Shown here piece after piece: positions 1 through 7,648 of a stretch of DNA of 64,000 bases. The notes under the pieces were generated by a model. The model did no database searches. It was not told the DNA's origin and saw only the letters and a program-made list of their open reading frames with translations. Source of the stretch: Deltaproteobacteria bacterium (GTDB lineage: Bacteria; Myxococcota_A; Polyangia; JAAYKL01); assembly GCA_030595125.1 (NCBI GenBank), contig JAUVDV010000012.1:1-64000 (forward strand), read 5' to 3'. The first letter of the stretch is position 1; each line of letters starts with the position of its first letter. Position numbers and translations under genes: made by a program.

Positions 1-91
1 CTAGTGAAATTCAGAGGCCTGTACATTAGGGAAATCAACCTGAGAAACAATAGTACTCGTCCGATTGTGAGGCAGGATCACCAGATCAAGG

Positions 92-127
92 TGTAAACCA
101 TGTCCTGATAATTTCTGTAAACCATGT
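92..127. repeat. Short direct repeat in intergenic DNA
   Basis: The 12-mer tgtaaaccatgt occurs at 92-103 and again at 116-127. It lies outside any supported gene. The first 182 bases otherwise hold nothing I can identify. Function is unknown; it could be a remnant of a mobile-element end or an operator pair. Confidence 0.4.
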
Positions 128-182
128 GTTGACAATCTACATACATGGAATCGCCCCTACGTCCAAACGATTACCTTTTTTT

Positions 183-1238
183 TCAGGGCGCAGCAGGCTG
201 CGCCCCTACTCCAAATGCCTTCGCGATCGCGGCGATCTGCTCACCCTCACCGGAGATGGGGATCCATCCGCCCAACCGGGTGTTGTCGGAGAAGACGGCA
301 AAGGTGCTCATGGCCGGTGGCAGCGCTGCGTAGGGCGCCAGCGCCTCGGGGAAGTTGCGTGCCGGGACGATGACCGAGCGGCTGTAGGATCCCCAGTTGT
401 CATCCGAATCGGCGAAGGACGAGTCGGCGGTGAACTGGTAATGGATCGTCAGCCCCACGCCGGGAAGAAGGCCGGGCTTGATGGTTGTCAGTTCGAGATC
501 TTCCGGGCGATCCACGGTCACCAGGTTGTCCGTGCGCACCTCGTTGAAAGCGGCGGTTTGCTCCTCCTCCAGGATCCTGGAGCGCTCTTCGTCCGTGAGG
601 ATCTCCACCGTTTCGCGTCTGGCAACATCGAATACCGTAAATTGGGAAGACCAGGAGTTGTGGGCGGCGCCGCAGGCCAGGACCTCCTTAACCGAGCGAA
701 TGAAGAGATACGGTCCGACGGATGCAATGACGCCGGCGCCGAACGAGTGATCTGTGTAGGCGGGATCTTCCTCGTTCGCCGCATCCGGCGAAGGGACAGG
801 GGACAACTCATCGCCGTTGCGCAGGTTGACCAGGACGATGCTCTCTCCTGTCGCCGTTTCATTCGACACCGGGCAAGAGCCCTCCATCCCGTTTTCGGTC
901 CACGTGTCGCAATCGCACAGGGGCAGGTCGACTGTTCTGGTTTCGATCTCCCATATCCCGTCGGTCATCGGAAACAGCAGACCTTCGCGGGACGCCAGGA
1001 TCACCGCGCCAAAGCGGTTTCCCCGAAGCCAGTGGGAAGTGATTCGGTCATCCCGGTCCATGGTCCAGATCAACACGTCCTGCGTCGGTTCGTTTGCAAC
1101 GATCAGGGCTACTCCGACCGCCACGTCGGCTTCGGTGGAATCACCCTGGCTCGATGGAGATCTGGAGCCGCAGCCAGGACAAAGCAGGGCCGCTGACAGG
1201 AAAAGAAGCGCATATCTGGAAGGGCCGGTGTTGTTCAT
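183..1238 (-). CDS. Predicted lipoprotein of unknown function
   Basis: A 351-residue protein when started at the ATG at 1238, which puts a compact hydrophobic signal at residues 9-19 followed by Cys23. An upstream ATG at 1283 would only add a polar extension. The lipobox (C-P-G-C) is imperfect because of the Pro. The mature part has no domain I recognise. It has several cysteines (a C-D-C and further single Cys) and alternating short hydrophobic strands, which would suit a beta-rich secreted fold. The overlapping plus-strand reading frame is Arg-rich and lacks any signal or domain, so I take the minus frame as real. Its last residues fall within a palindromic repeat. Confidence 0.6.
   Translation of the reverse strand: MNNTGPSRYALLFLSAALLCPGCGSRSPSSQGDSTEADVAVGVALIVANEPTQDVLIWTMDRDDRITSHWLRGNRFGAVILASREGLLFPMTDGIWEIETRTVDLPLCDCDTWTENGMEGSCPVSNETATGESIVLVNLRNGDELSPVPSPDAANEEDPAYTDHSFGAGVIASVGPYLFIRSVKEVLACGAAHNSWSSQFTVFDVARRETVEILTDEERSRILEEEQTAAFNEVRTDNLVTVDRPEDLELTTIKPGLLPGVGLTIHYQFTADSSFADSDDNWGSYSRSVIVPARNFPEALAPYAALPPAMSTFAVFSDNTRLGGWIPISGEGEQIAAIAKAFGVGAQPAAP
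186..205. repeat. GC-rich perfect inverted repeat at the 3' end of a lipoprotein gene
   Basis: gggcgcagc (186-194) and gctgcgccc (197-205) are perfect reverse complements separated by two bases. The element overlaps the last codons of the minus-strand gene at 183-1238, so that protein's Ala/Pro-rich tail is encoded by it. It looks like a dispersed intergenic palindrome and may also act as a transcription stop. There is no clear T-run. Confidence 0.5.
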
Positions 1239-1512
1239 CTCTTGACCTTGGGGCTCGCGCAAAAACAACTTCCCATTTTGCACCGCCGATTCATCCCGCC
1301 TGGCTGCGTTACTCCTCCTCGAATTGGCGCTGCCAGTCCTTCGTTGTCGTACCTTGCCAGACGGGCGCCTCGACGCCGCAAATCTGGGAATTTATTCTTT
1401 CACGAACCCTCACTTCAGAGTCCCGGAGGGTAGTGTATAAGAAGCACTGGCAAAAGCGGTTTCGACGGTGTTAAAATTCCATATTGATATTTTTCTGCAT
1501 AAGGAGGACGAA

Positions 1513-2526
1513 ATGGGTAATTCGATCTGGTTATTAATTGCCTTGTTTGCGCTTGCGGGTAACGTCACCAGTTGCGCCAAGGACCCATCTGGCACCGGTG
1601 TCCCTGATACCGACACTGATACCGACACTGACTCTGATTCGGACGGAGATACCGATTCCGACTCTGATTCGGACGGAGATTCCGACTCGGACTCCGATTC
1701 GGATGGAGATCTGGTCGCCGATCACACCCACACGGACCTGTCTGACATACCCGAATCGGCCATCGAGCAGGCAAAGAACACGTTGCACATAGCTTATCAG
1801 CACACTTCCCACGGCAGCCAGCTCGTCACCGGCATGGATACTCTGGCCTCCTTCCCCGCTTTTGGGGATCTGTACGCCTGGGACGACAGCGGACAGGAGG
1901 CGAATGCCCTCGATCTGGACGATTACGGAATACCCGCCGCCTGTGAAGATCTCAGCCAGGGCGACCTGGTCGACGGTGACGGCGACACGCCCTGGGTAGT
2001 GGGTACCCGCATTTTTCTGGACGCCGACGCGAACAGCCACATCAATGTGATCATGTGGTCGTGGTGCAGCATCGAAGGTCACGACGCTCAGCGGTACGTC
2101 GACAACATGGACAAGCTCGTCGAGGAGTATCCGGATGTCACGTTCATCTACATGACCGGTCACGCTCAGGGGCAGGGCGAGGACACAACCCCAGACAGTG
2201 TGCACTATAACAACCAACTCATCCGTGCCCACTGCGCCGCCAACGATCGCTGGCTCTTCGATTTCGCCGATATCGAAGCATACGACCCGGAGGACGAGTA
2301 CTTCTGGGATCTCAACTTATTGGACAACCTGGACTACGACAGCGGCAACTGGGCGGTCGAGTGGTTGGGCGCAAACCAGGGCTCCGAGCTGGACGAGTTA
2401 ACGGCCATTACCACCGACTGCGCCCACTCTGACATCCCCGAAGAGGCAAACCTCAACTGCGTACTCAAGAGCCGGGCGTTGTGGTGGTTGTTTGCGCGTA
2501 TAGCCGGGTGGGGTCAGGCCAGGTAG
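1513..2526 (+). CDS. Lipoprotein with Asp/Ser/Thr linker and unknown secreted domain
   Basis: A 337-residue protein. The start at 1513 is chosen because a strong ribosome-binding site (aaggagg) sits just upstream and it yields a clean signal peptide ending in the lipobox V-T-S-C21. Residues about 32-70 are an almost pure Asp/Ser/Thr/Gly linker encoded by repeating six-base units. The remaining 265 residues form one domain containing a H-T-S-H-G-S segment near residue 100, a W-S-W-C-S segment and an I-Y-M-T-G-H segment. The arrangement of Ser/His-bearing strands faintly recalls SGNH-type hydrolases, but I cannot assign it. The gene ends 13 bases inside the convergent HEAT/barrel gene. Likely an outer-surface or periplasmic lipoprotein. 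Confidence 0.75.
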   Translation: MGNSIWLLIALFALAGNVTSCAKDPSGTGVPDTDTDTDTDSDSDGDTDSDSDSDGDSDSDSDSDGDLVADHTHTDLSDIPESAIEQAKNTLHIAYQHTSHGSQLVTGMDTLASFPAFGDLYAWDDSGQEANALDLDDYGIPAACEDLSQGDLVDGDGDTPWVVGTRIFLDADANSHINVIMWSWCSIEGHDAQRYVDNMDKLVEEYPDVTFIYMTGHAQGQGEDTTPDSVHYNNQLIRAHCAANDRWLFDFADIEAYDPEDEYFWDLNLLDNLDYDSGNWAVEWLGANQGSELDELTAITTDCAHSDIPEEANLNCVLKSRALWWLFARIAGWGQAR

Positions 2527-3491
2527 AAATGCAACACGAGCCTGACGAAGGGCACCACCGGCCAGACGTTGGGATTCTCGGTTCCCTTTTTGGCGACGTT
2601 GTCTATCCAGTCCTCGACGACTGGGTGGTAGAGAATGCCCAGCTCGCCGCCCCACGAAAAGAACCCCTCTTCATTGAGTAATTCAAAACCATAACCCAAC
2701 ATGAAGAACGGGCCCTGCCCGACGTTCCAGCCTGACCGCAGAGGGATGTAGTGGTTCCTGTGCAGGTAAAGTAATACCGCTCCGCCCGGGGAGATGATCT
2801 TCCAGCGGGTATCGCTGTCGGTCATATCGTCCGTGTACCCCGAGATGATGGGGAAACCGGTGGGGGGAGTCCATCCCACGCCCGCCTCCAATCCAACCCA
2901 CGGCAGCCCGGGGGCGCCGGTTGGAATGCGACCTCGAACATCCAGCGCGGCGATGCCGTATCCGCCCATCGTTCCGAAACCGAGCGCAATGTGGCGCGTT
3001 TTGAGTTCGATTTCGTCATTCATAATGGTGGGTTTTTTAAACCCGTCATCCGATTCCACCTCGTTGCCGGTGTCTTCACCTTCCAGAGCCGTTCCGAGGA
3101 TCGGCTTGTCCTGCGTCGGTTCGGGTTCACCCCGGATCATGCGGGCCGCCTTCTGCGCCTGGGCCCTTACCCCGGCGTTCGCGTCGTACTTCCCAAGATG
3201 ATCGAGCAGGTCCAGCTGATCCTGGGTTTGCAGTGTTCCCAGGGCGCGGCACGCGGCCTCTCTGACCTCGGAGGATGAATCATCGCGCGCCATCGACGCG
3301 AGTTTTCCTTTTGCCGACGCGAGTTTTTCTGCTTCCACCTGCGCGATCGCGGTCACCCTGATCGCGGGGTCTGAATCAAAGAGGCCGTCCGGTAACCGTC
3401 CTGAAGTGGGATCCGCAGCGTGTGCGGGAAAGCTCACAGTGACGAATGCCGCCAGCGTGGCCAGGGCGTATAAAAAAGGTTTTAAAATCAT
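2514..3491 (-). CDS. HEAT-repeat / outer-membrane beta-barrel fusion protein
   Basis: A 325-residue protein with a Sec signal peptide (residues 1-25, A-H-A cleavage site). About 100 residues of HEAT/PBS-lyase-like helical repeats follow, including a D-S-S-S-E-V-R-E-A-A-C-R-A-L-G segment, then a charged Pro/Glu linker. The C-terminal 160 residues are Gly/aromatic-rich amphipathic strands ending in L-H-F-Y-L-A, typical of a small outer-membrane barrel. The same order (signal, HEAT, linker, barrel) is found in the gene at 57856-59583. Its 3' end overlaps the convergent lipoprotein gene by 13 bases. Function unknown; probably outer-membrane, with the HEAT part in the periplasm. Confidence 0.75.
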   Translation of the reverse strand: MILKPFLYALATLAAFVTVSFPAHAADPTSGRLPDGLFDSDPAIRVTAIAQVEAEKLASAKGKLASMARDDSSSEVREAACRALGTLQTQDQLDLLDHLGKYDANAGVRAQAQKAARMIRGEPEPTQDKPILGTALEGEDTGNEVESDDGFKKPTIMNDEIELKTRHIALGFGTMGGYGIAALDVRGRIPTGAPGLPWVGLEAGVGWTPPTGFPIISGYTDDMTDSDTRWKIISPGGAVLLYLHRNHYIPLRSGWNVGQGPFFMLGYGFELLNEEGFFSWGGELGILYHPVVEDWIDNVAKKGTENPNVWPVVPFVRLVLHFYLA

Positions 3492-3551
3492 GTTCTCTCC
3501 GTTTTTGCGACGACTCCATTATATTTGACTCATTCTCATGAAGGAATCAAA

Positions 3552-4538
3552 ATGGACTCATATCGGGGGTTAATTATGGTGTGCCATCCTTTCCATGTCA
3601 GCCGTACGATCATGCTGGCGCTCGCGGTCTTGTGCCTGAGAGCAACAGGTTGCCTCCCCGCTGACGAGAGCCGGGGCGGTAACAGCGACTCCGATGCGGA
3701 TTCGGACGCGGACTCCGATACGGAAACCGACACCTACGACATCTTCGACTGCGACTGTCCTTCCCCCGAGGGCACCGAGGATCAGAAAATGGCCGGCGCC
3801 ATAACTATTTGCATGGACCATGAGGTGTTCACGGTGGAGCGGATCTTTACCTCGGACAATGGCCATCTCGGTTTCAGCGTTTTGGATTCCATGGGGACGA
3901 ACGATTGCCTGCTGCCCAGGCACGGGTGCCAGATGATCACTCTGGGTACCGGACCCGTGGCGCAAGCGAATCCGAACGATGCGGTGGATATGGGGGATCA
4001 CGACGCCCAGACCGATCTGGATCCCATGCCCGAGTATCAGGGATACAACCTGAACGCAGACACTCCCGTGGCCTCGTGCGACGTGAGCCAGCTGAAGTTC
4101 GGACTGACCGCGCCGTCGAACGCCCTCGGGTTCTCCTTCGATTTCCTGTTCGCGTCCTCCGAGTACGACGAATATCTGAACCAGGGGTACAACGACACCT
4201 TCTACGCCATCATGGTGTCGTCCGAACTCAACGCCGGCGCCACCACAAACATCGCCTTCGACGACAACGGCAGCGAGATCGAGGTGGACACCAACTTCTT
4301 CGAGAACAATGACCACCCCTGCGATGAGTCCGGCTCCGGATGGGATCCTTCGATAGAGGACGTGTCCGGCTCCACCGGCTGGCTTCGCACGAGCTGGCCC
4401 GTATCCGGGGGACACCAGTTCGGCCTGACCTTTTCCATCCACGACGAGGGCGATTGCATCTACGATTCCATCGTGTTCATCGACAACTTCCAGTGGTCGG
4501 GAGATCCGGTGACCGGCGGGACTGTTCCCATCGAATAA
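3552..4538 (+). CDS. Choice-of-anchor L domain lipoprotein
   Basis: A 328-residue protein starting at 3552, with aagga just upstream; a start at 3576 is also possible. The signal ends in the lipobox A-T-G-C34. A short Asp/Ser/Thr linker follows (about residues 42-65). The body contains the hallmark of the choice-of-anchor L domain, F-D-F-L-F-A-S-S-E-Y-D-E-Y followed by a Y-N-D-T-F-Y-A-I-M strand. Four Cys in the N-terminal half (C-D-C and others) may form disulfides. Proteins of this family are secreted and common in Myxococcota; their ligands are not known. Stand-alone plus-strand gene, divergent from the HEAT/barrel gene. Confidence 0.8.
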   Translation: MDSYRGLIMVCHPFHVSRTIMLALAVLCLRATGCLPADESRGGNSDSDADSDADSDTETDTYDIFDCDCPSPEGTEDQKMAGAITICMDHEVFTVERIFTSDNGHLGFSVLDSMGTNDCLLPRHGCQMITLGTGPVAQANPNDAVDMGDHDAQTDLDPMPEYQGYNLNADTPVASCDVSQLKFGLTAPSNALGFSFDFLFASSEYDEYLNQGYNDTFYAIMVSSELNAGATTNIAFDDNGSEIEVDTNFFENNDHPCDESGSGWDPSIEDVSGSTGWLRTSWPVSGGHQFGLTFSIHDEGDCIYDSIVFIDNFQWSGDPVTGGTVPIE

Positions 4539-4663
4539 CCCAGACATCGCGCCGGCATTTGGATCAATTATTCGGGAATAGCCTGAATCGTATGGCCGTT
4601 GTTTGGGTAGAAAAATTGACCACTTGGTGATCGACAGCGTACCAAATGATCATGGAGGTAAGT

Positions 4664-5413
4664 ATGTCCAGATGCCTGAAATACTTGTTTTTCCCGTTTG
4701 TGATTGCGCTCGCGGTGGTGGGGTGCAAGCCCGATTACCCCAATTGCAAGAAGGACACGCACTGTCACGAGGGCGAATACTGCGTCAACAATATCTGCCA
4801 GCAGTGTCGCGACAACGGGGATTGCCCCGAAGGACAGGAGTGTGCCGCCGGCGCGTGCAGGGACATTCCTTCTTATTGCCAGGACTCGGCGGATTGCGCG
4901 CAGGGCCAGATCTGTCGGGAGAACAGATGCGGACCGTGCCTGTCTGCCGGGGATTGCCCGGACGGAAGGGTATGTCTTGACGGCAGCTGCATAGAGGCAG
5001 AGTGCAAGAGCACGGAAGATTGTCCCGCCGGGCTCTCCTGCGTCAACTACAAGTGCCAGGTGGACTCGTCCGCCGCTTCGGGGATCGGCGCCGGCGATTG
5101 CAAGATCGAACCCATATACTTTGAGTTCGACTCCTCCGAAGTGACAACGCAGATGCGAGAGGTGCTTCAAAACAATTACGAGTGCCTTCTCAAGCGCGGT
5201 GGAAAAGTGGTCCTCGAGGGTCATTGTGACGCGAGCGGAACGACCGAGTACAACATGGCCCTGGGCGAGCGGAGGGGCGGGATGGCTCGCAAGCTCATGA
5301 AGGCGCTCGGGTTCGAGAGATCGAAGATGCGCGTCATCTCCAAGGGCGAGGAGGAGGCCACCGGCGTGGGAGAGAACGGGCGCATCAAGGATCGCCGTGT
5401 GGATTTCGAGTAG
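4664..5413 (+). CDS. Pal-like OmpA-family lipoprotein with Cys-rich repeats
   Basis: A 249-residue protein started at 4664, behind ggaggtaagt. The signal peptide ends in V-V-G-C21. Residues about 22-125 contain repeated short Cys modules (C-x5-C-x4-6-C-x4-C spacing) like the Dickkopf-type Cys repeats of myxobacterial secreted proteins. Residues about 140-249 are an OmpA/Pal peptidoglycan-binding domain with F-E-F-D-S-S, G-H-C-D-A-S-G-T-T-E-Y-N and an R-R-V-D-F end. The Asp and Arg that hold diaminopimelate in this family are present. It is followed after six bases by a CpoB/YbgF-like gene, the usual Tol-Pal neighbourhood, although no tolB or tolQRA is visible. Confidence 0.85.
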   Translation: MSRCLKYLFFPFVIALAVVGCKPDYPNCKKDTHCHEGEYCVNNICQQCRDNGDCPEGQECAAGACRDIPSYCQDSADCAQGQICRENRCGPCLSAGDCPDGRVCLDGSCIEAECKSTEDCPAGLSCVNYKCQVDSSAASGIGAGDCKIEPIYFEFDSSEVTTQMREVLQNNYECLLKRGGKVVLEGHCDASGTTEYNMALGERRGGMARKLMKALGFERSKMRVISKGEEEATGVGENGRIKDRRVDFE

Positions 5414-5419
5414 CCTGCC

Positions 5420-6256
5420 ATGACAAGGTTTTCACTTACGACACTTGTTCTCATCGCACTTTTTTCAAATGGTTGTTTTCTGTGGACCAACAGGGAAGAG
5501 GGCGAGACCCTCAAACAGGATGTCCAGCACCTGAAGGACAGGTTGGTTCAGGTGGAAAACGAAAACGAAGAGGATCGTCAACGTCTCACCGAGATGATAG
5601 AGCGCGCTCGCACCGAGGTTGGCAACCTGGAGGAAACCCTCACTCGGGCCACGCGTATCCTGGCTCGCAACTCTGCGGATTTCGGCGCGGAAATGGAGAC
5701 GCTGAAGGATAGTATGAGGACTGTGGACGGGTCGCTCGCCGAGATCGAGCACGAGATTGGTCTCATGGGCACGCGAGTGGACAATACCGACCGAAAGGTC
5801 AACGAGTTCGCGCTCGCCGCCGGGCTGGATCTGCCGGTGGACGAGTCCAAGGTCCCGGCAAAGGCAAAGGAACACTTCCCCATGATCCGGGATTCTCTCG
5901 CCGCCGGGCGATACGGGGAGGTTCGCTCCCTGGCCAAGCTGTACATCCAGCGATATCCAAAGGACGGCAAGGCCGACGACGCCCAGCTAATGATCGGGAA
6001 ATCCTACCTGGAGCAGAAGAGATGGGCCAAGGCGCTCGGTGCTCTGCGACGTTTCACCGACAGGTATCCAAGGAGCCCGTTGACCCCGGAGGTGCTCTAC
6101 GAAATGGCGCGAGCCTTCTACAAGCTAGGGGTCTGCACCGACGCGCGGATCCTGCTGGACGCCGTCACCTCCCGGTACAAATCCAGCCCCTTCGCCAAAA
6201 AGGCGAGCAAACTCCAGGCCGACATCAACAATAACAAGGCTCGCTGTACGAGTTAG
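5420..6256 (+). CDS. CpoB/YbgF-like coiled-coil TPR lipoprotein
   Basis: A 278-residue protein. The signal ends at S-N-G-C19, so probably a lipoprotein. Residues about 25-125 form a charged coiled coil; the C-terminal half (about 145-275) holds three tetratricopeptide-type repeats, including G-K-S-Y-L-E-Q-K-R-W-A-K-A. This order matches YbgF/CpoB, which in other Gram-negatives links Tol-Pal constriction to peptidoglycan synthesis. Unlike E. coli CpoB it appears lipid-anchored. Co-transcription with the Pal-like gene six bases upstream is likely. An inverted repeat at 6284-6304 follows. Confidence 0.8.
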   Translation: MTRFSLTTLVLIALFSNGCFLWTNREEGETLKQDVQHLKDRLVQVENENEEDRQRLTEMIERARTEVGNLEETLTRATRILARNSADFGAEMETLKDSMRTVDGSLAEIEHEIGLMGTRVDNTDRKVNEFALAAGLDLPVDESKVPAKAKEHFPMIRDSLAAGRYGEVRSLAKLYIQRYPKDGKADDAQLMIGKSYLEQKRWAKALGALRRFTDRYPRSPLTPEVLYEMARAFYKLGVCTDARILLDAVTSRYKSSPFAKKASKLQADINNNKARCTS

Positions 6257-6283
6257 TTAACTCGGGTCACCCTGCTTTTCCAA

Positions 6284-6304
6284 CCCGCGCAGATCCTGCG
6301 CGGG
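6284..6304. terminator. Inverted repeat between convergent genes
   Basis: cccgcgca (6284-6291) and tgcgcggg (6297-6304) form an eight-base-pair GC stem with a five-base loop. It sits between the 3' ends of the CpoB-like gene (+) and the FG-GAP lipoprotein gene (-). No T-run follows on either strand, so intrinsic termination is only a possibility. Confidence 0.35.
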
Positions 6305-6321
6305 TATTAGGCGACAGCGTC

Positions 6322-6340
6322 AAATGTGTCTGGCACCCTT
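6322..6340 (+). repeat. Dispersed element (tgtgtctggcacc type)
   Basis: A copy of the A-rich/tgtgtctggcacc element found elsewhere at 30366-30385, 30493-30510 and 30513-30531, and inverted at 13029-13047. It lies in the gap before the 3' end of the FG-GAP lipoprotein gene. No transposase is nearby. Confidence 0.6.
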
Positions 6341-6345
6341 GTGGT

Positions 6346-7632
6346 TCACGGAATACAGTCGCTCTCCCACCATGTGATTTCACCGACGCTGGAGGCTAGT
6401 TCATCCCAAGCCGCGCCGAGTACGTCCATGTCGCCGTCTCCGTCGATGTCCGCCGCGTATACTGAAGCGGCCCAATTAAATGCCCCATCCACCGTGTGCT
6501 CGGTCCAGGCGGTGCCATCACCCGCAGTGTTCTCCCACCAGGTGATGTCGTCGTCCATGCAGGCCGCGCCGAGCACGTCCAAATCTCCATCTCCGTCCAC
6601 ATCGGCAGCGTATACCGAACTGGCGCCATCGAATGCCCCATCCACCGTGTGCTCAATCCAGGCGGTACCATCGCCCGCTGTATTCTCCCACCAGGTGATG
6701 TCATTGTCCGCTTGTGCCGCGCCGAGCACGTCCAAATCTCCATCTCCGTCCACATCGGCGGCGTATGCCGAACTGGCGCCATCGAATGCCCCATCCACCG
6801 TGTGCTCAATCCAGGTGGTACCATCGCCCACTGTATTCTCCCACCAGGCGATGTCAGCGTCAAAACCCGCCGCGCCAAGCACGTCCATGTCGCCGTCTCC
6901 ATCAACGTCCGCCGCGTATACCGACCCGGCACCGTCGAAACTCCCATCCACCGTATGCTTGGCCCAGGCGGTGCCGTTACCCGAAGTGTTCTCCCACCAG
7001 GCGATCTCGTCGTCATCCCAGGCCGCGCCAAGCACGTCCATGTCGCCGTCGCCGTCCACGTCGGCGGCGTACACCGAACAGGCGACATCGAAGAACCCAT
7101 CCACCGTGTGCTCGGTCCAGGCGGACCCGTCACCCGAAGTGTTCTCCCACCAGGCGATCTCGTCGTCATCCCAGGCTGCGCCAAGCACGTCCATGTCGCC
7201 GTCCCCGTCGACGTCCGCCGCGTATACTGAATTGGCGCCAAAGAATGCCCCATCCACTGTGTGCTTGGTCCAGGCGGTGCCATCACCCGCAGTGTTCTCC
7301 CACCATGTGATGTCATTGTCACTACCAGCCGCGCCGAGCACGTCCAAATCTCCATCGCCGTCCACATCGGCGGCGTATACAGAATAGGCGCCACCGAATT
7401 CCCCATCTAACGTGTGCTCGGTCCAGTTAGGAGTCGAAGCACAAACCGGATCGGTGTCCGTGTCCGTATCGGCATCCGTGTCCGTATCGGTGTCCGTGTC
7501 CGTATCGGCATCCGTGTCCGTATCCGTATCTGCATCCGGGCCGGCATCTCTATCCAGGCTACCGATATGATGACAACCAAACACCATCGCGGCTGCCAAC
7601 CCTGAAACAAGGAAATGTTTTTTACTCATCAT
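6346..7632 (-). CDS. FG-GAP/VCBS repeat lipoprotein
   Basis: A 428-residue protein. The start at 7632 is preceded by a gggaggggg ribosome-binding site (the next ATG, 7629, is equally possible). The lipobox is V-F-G-C20. Residues about 32-62 are an Asp/Thr/Ala linker encoded by six-base repeats. The rest is seven near-identical repeats of about 50 residues, each with the calcium-binding core Y-A-A-D-V-D-G-D-G-D-x-D-V-L-G-A-A and a W-W-E-N-T motif. These are FG-GAP/VCBS blades, so seven would close one beta-propeller. Repeats are very similar at DNA level, indicating recent expansion or gene conversion. Likely a surface-exposed, calcium-stabilised lipoprotein. Confidence 0.88.
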   Translation of the reverse strand: MMSKKHFLVSGLAAAMVFGCHHIGSLDRDAGPDADTDTDTDADTDTDTDTDTDADTDTDTDPVCASTPNWTEHTLDGEFGGAYSVYAADVDGDGDLDVLGAAGSDNDITWWENTAGDGTAWTKHTVDGAFFGANSVYAADVDGDGDMDVLGAAWDDDEIAWWENTSGDGSAWTEHTVDGFFDVACSVYAADVDGDGDMDVLGAAWDDDEIAWWENTSGNGTAWAKHTVDGSFDGAGSVYAADVDGDGDMDVLGAAGFDADIAWWENTVGDGTTWIEHTVDGAFDGASSAYAADVDGDGDLDVLGAAQADNDITWWENTAGDGTAWIEHTVDGAFDGASSVYAADVDGDGDLDVLGAACMDDDITWWENTAGDGTAWTEHTVDGAFNWAASVYAADIDGDGDMDVLGAAWDELASSVGEITWWESDCIP

Positions 7633-7648
7633 CTTCCCCCTCCCGGAC

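Noticed and set aside
126-1196. Long plus-strand reading frame (356 codons) opposite the first lipoprotein gene
   Set aside because: It has Arg/Gly-rich composition typical of an antisense shadow, no signal or domain, while the minus frame carries a signal peptide and ribosome-binding site.
1606-1710. Six-base tandem repeats as a non-coding microsatellite
   Set aside because: They stay in frame and encode the Asp/Ser/Thr linker of a lipoprotein.
1534-2232. Minus-strand frame opposite the Asp/Ser-linker lipoprotein
   Set aside because: It encodes Arg/Ile/Val repeats that are simply the antisense of the Asp/Ser/Thr linker.
3570-4547. Minus-strand frame (325 codons) opposite the choice-of-anchor L gene
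   Set aside because: The plus strand has a recognised domain, lipobox and ribosome-binding site. The minus frame is a shadow.
6326-7387. Plus-strand Ser/Pro-rich frame opposite the FG-GAP gene
   Set aside because: Low-complexity antisense of the blade repeats; no start signal.
6385-7420. Regular repeats that could be taken for a CRISPR array
   Set aside because: Units are about 150 bases with no unique spacers, and they translate into FG-GAP/VCBS blades.
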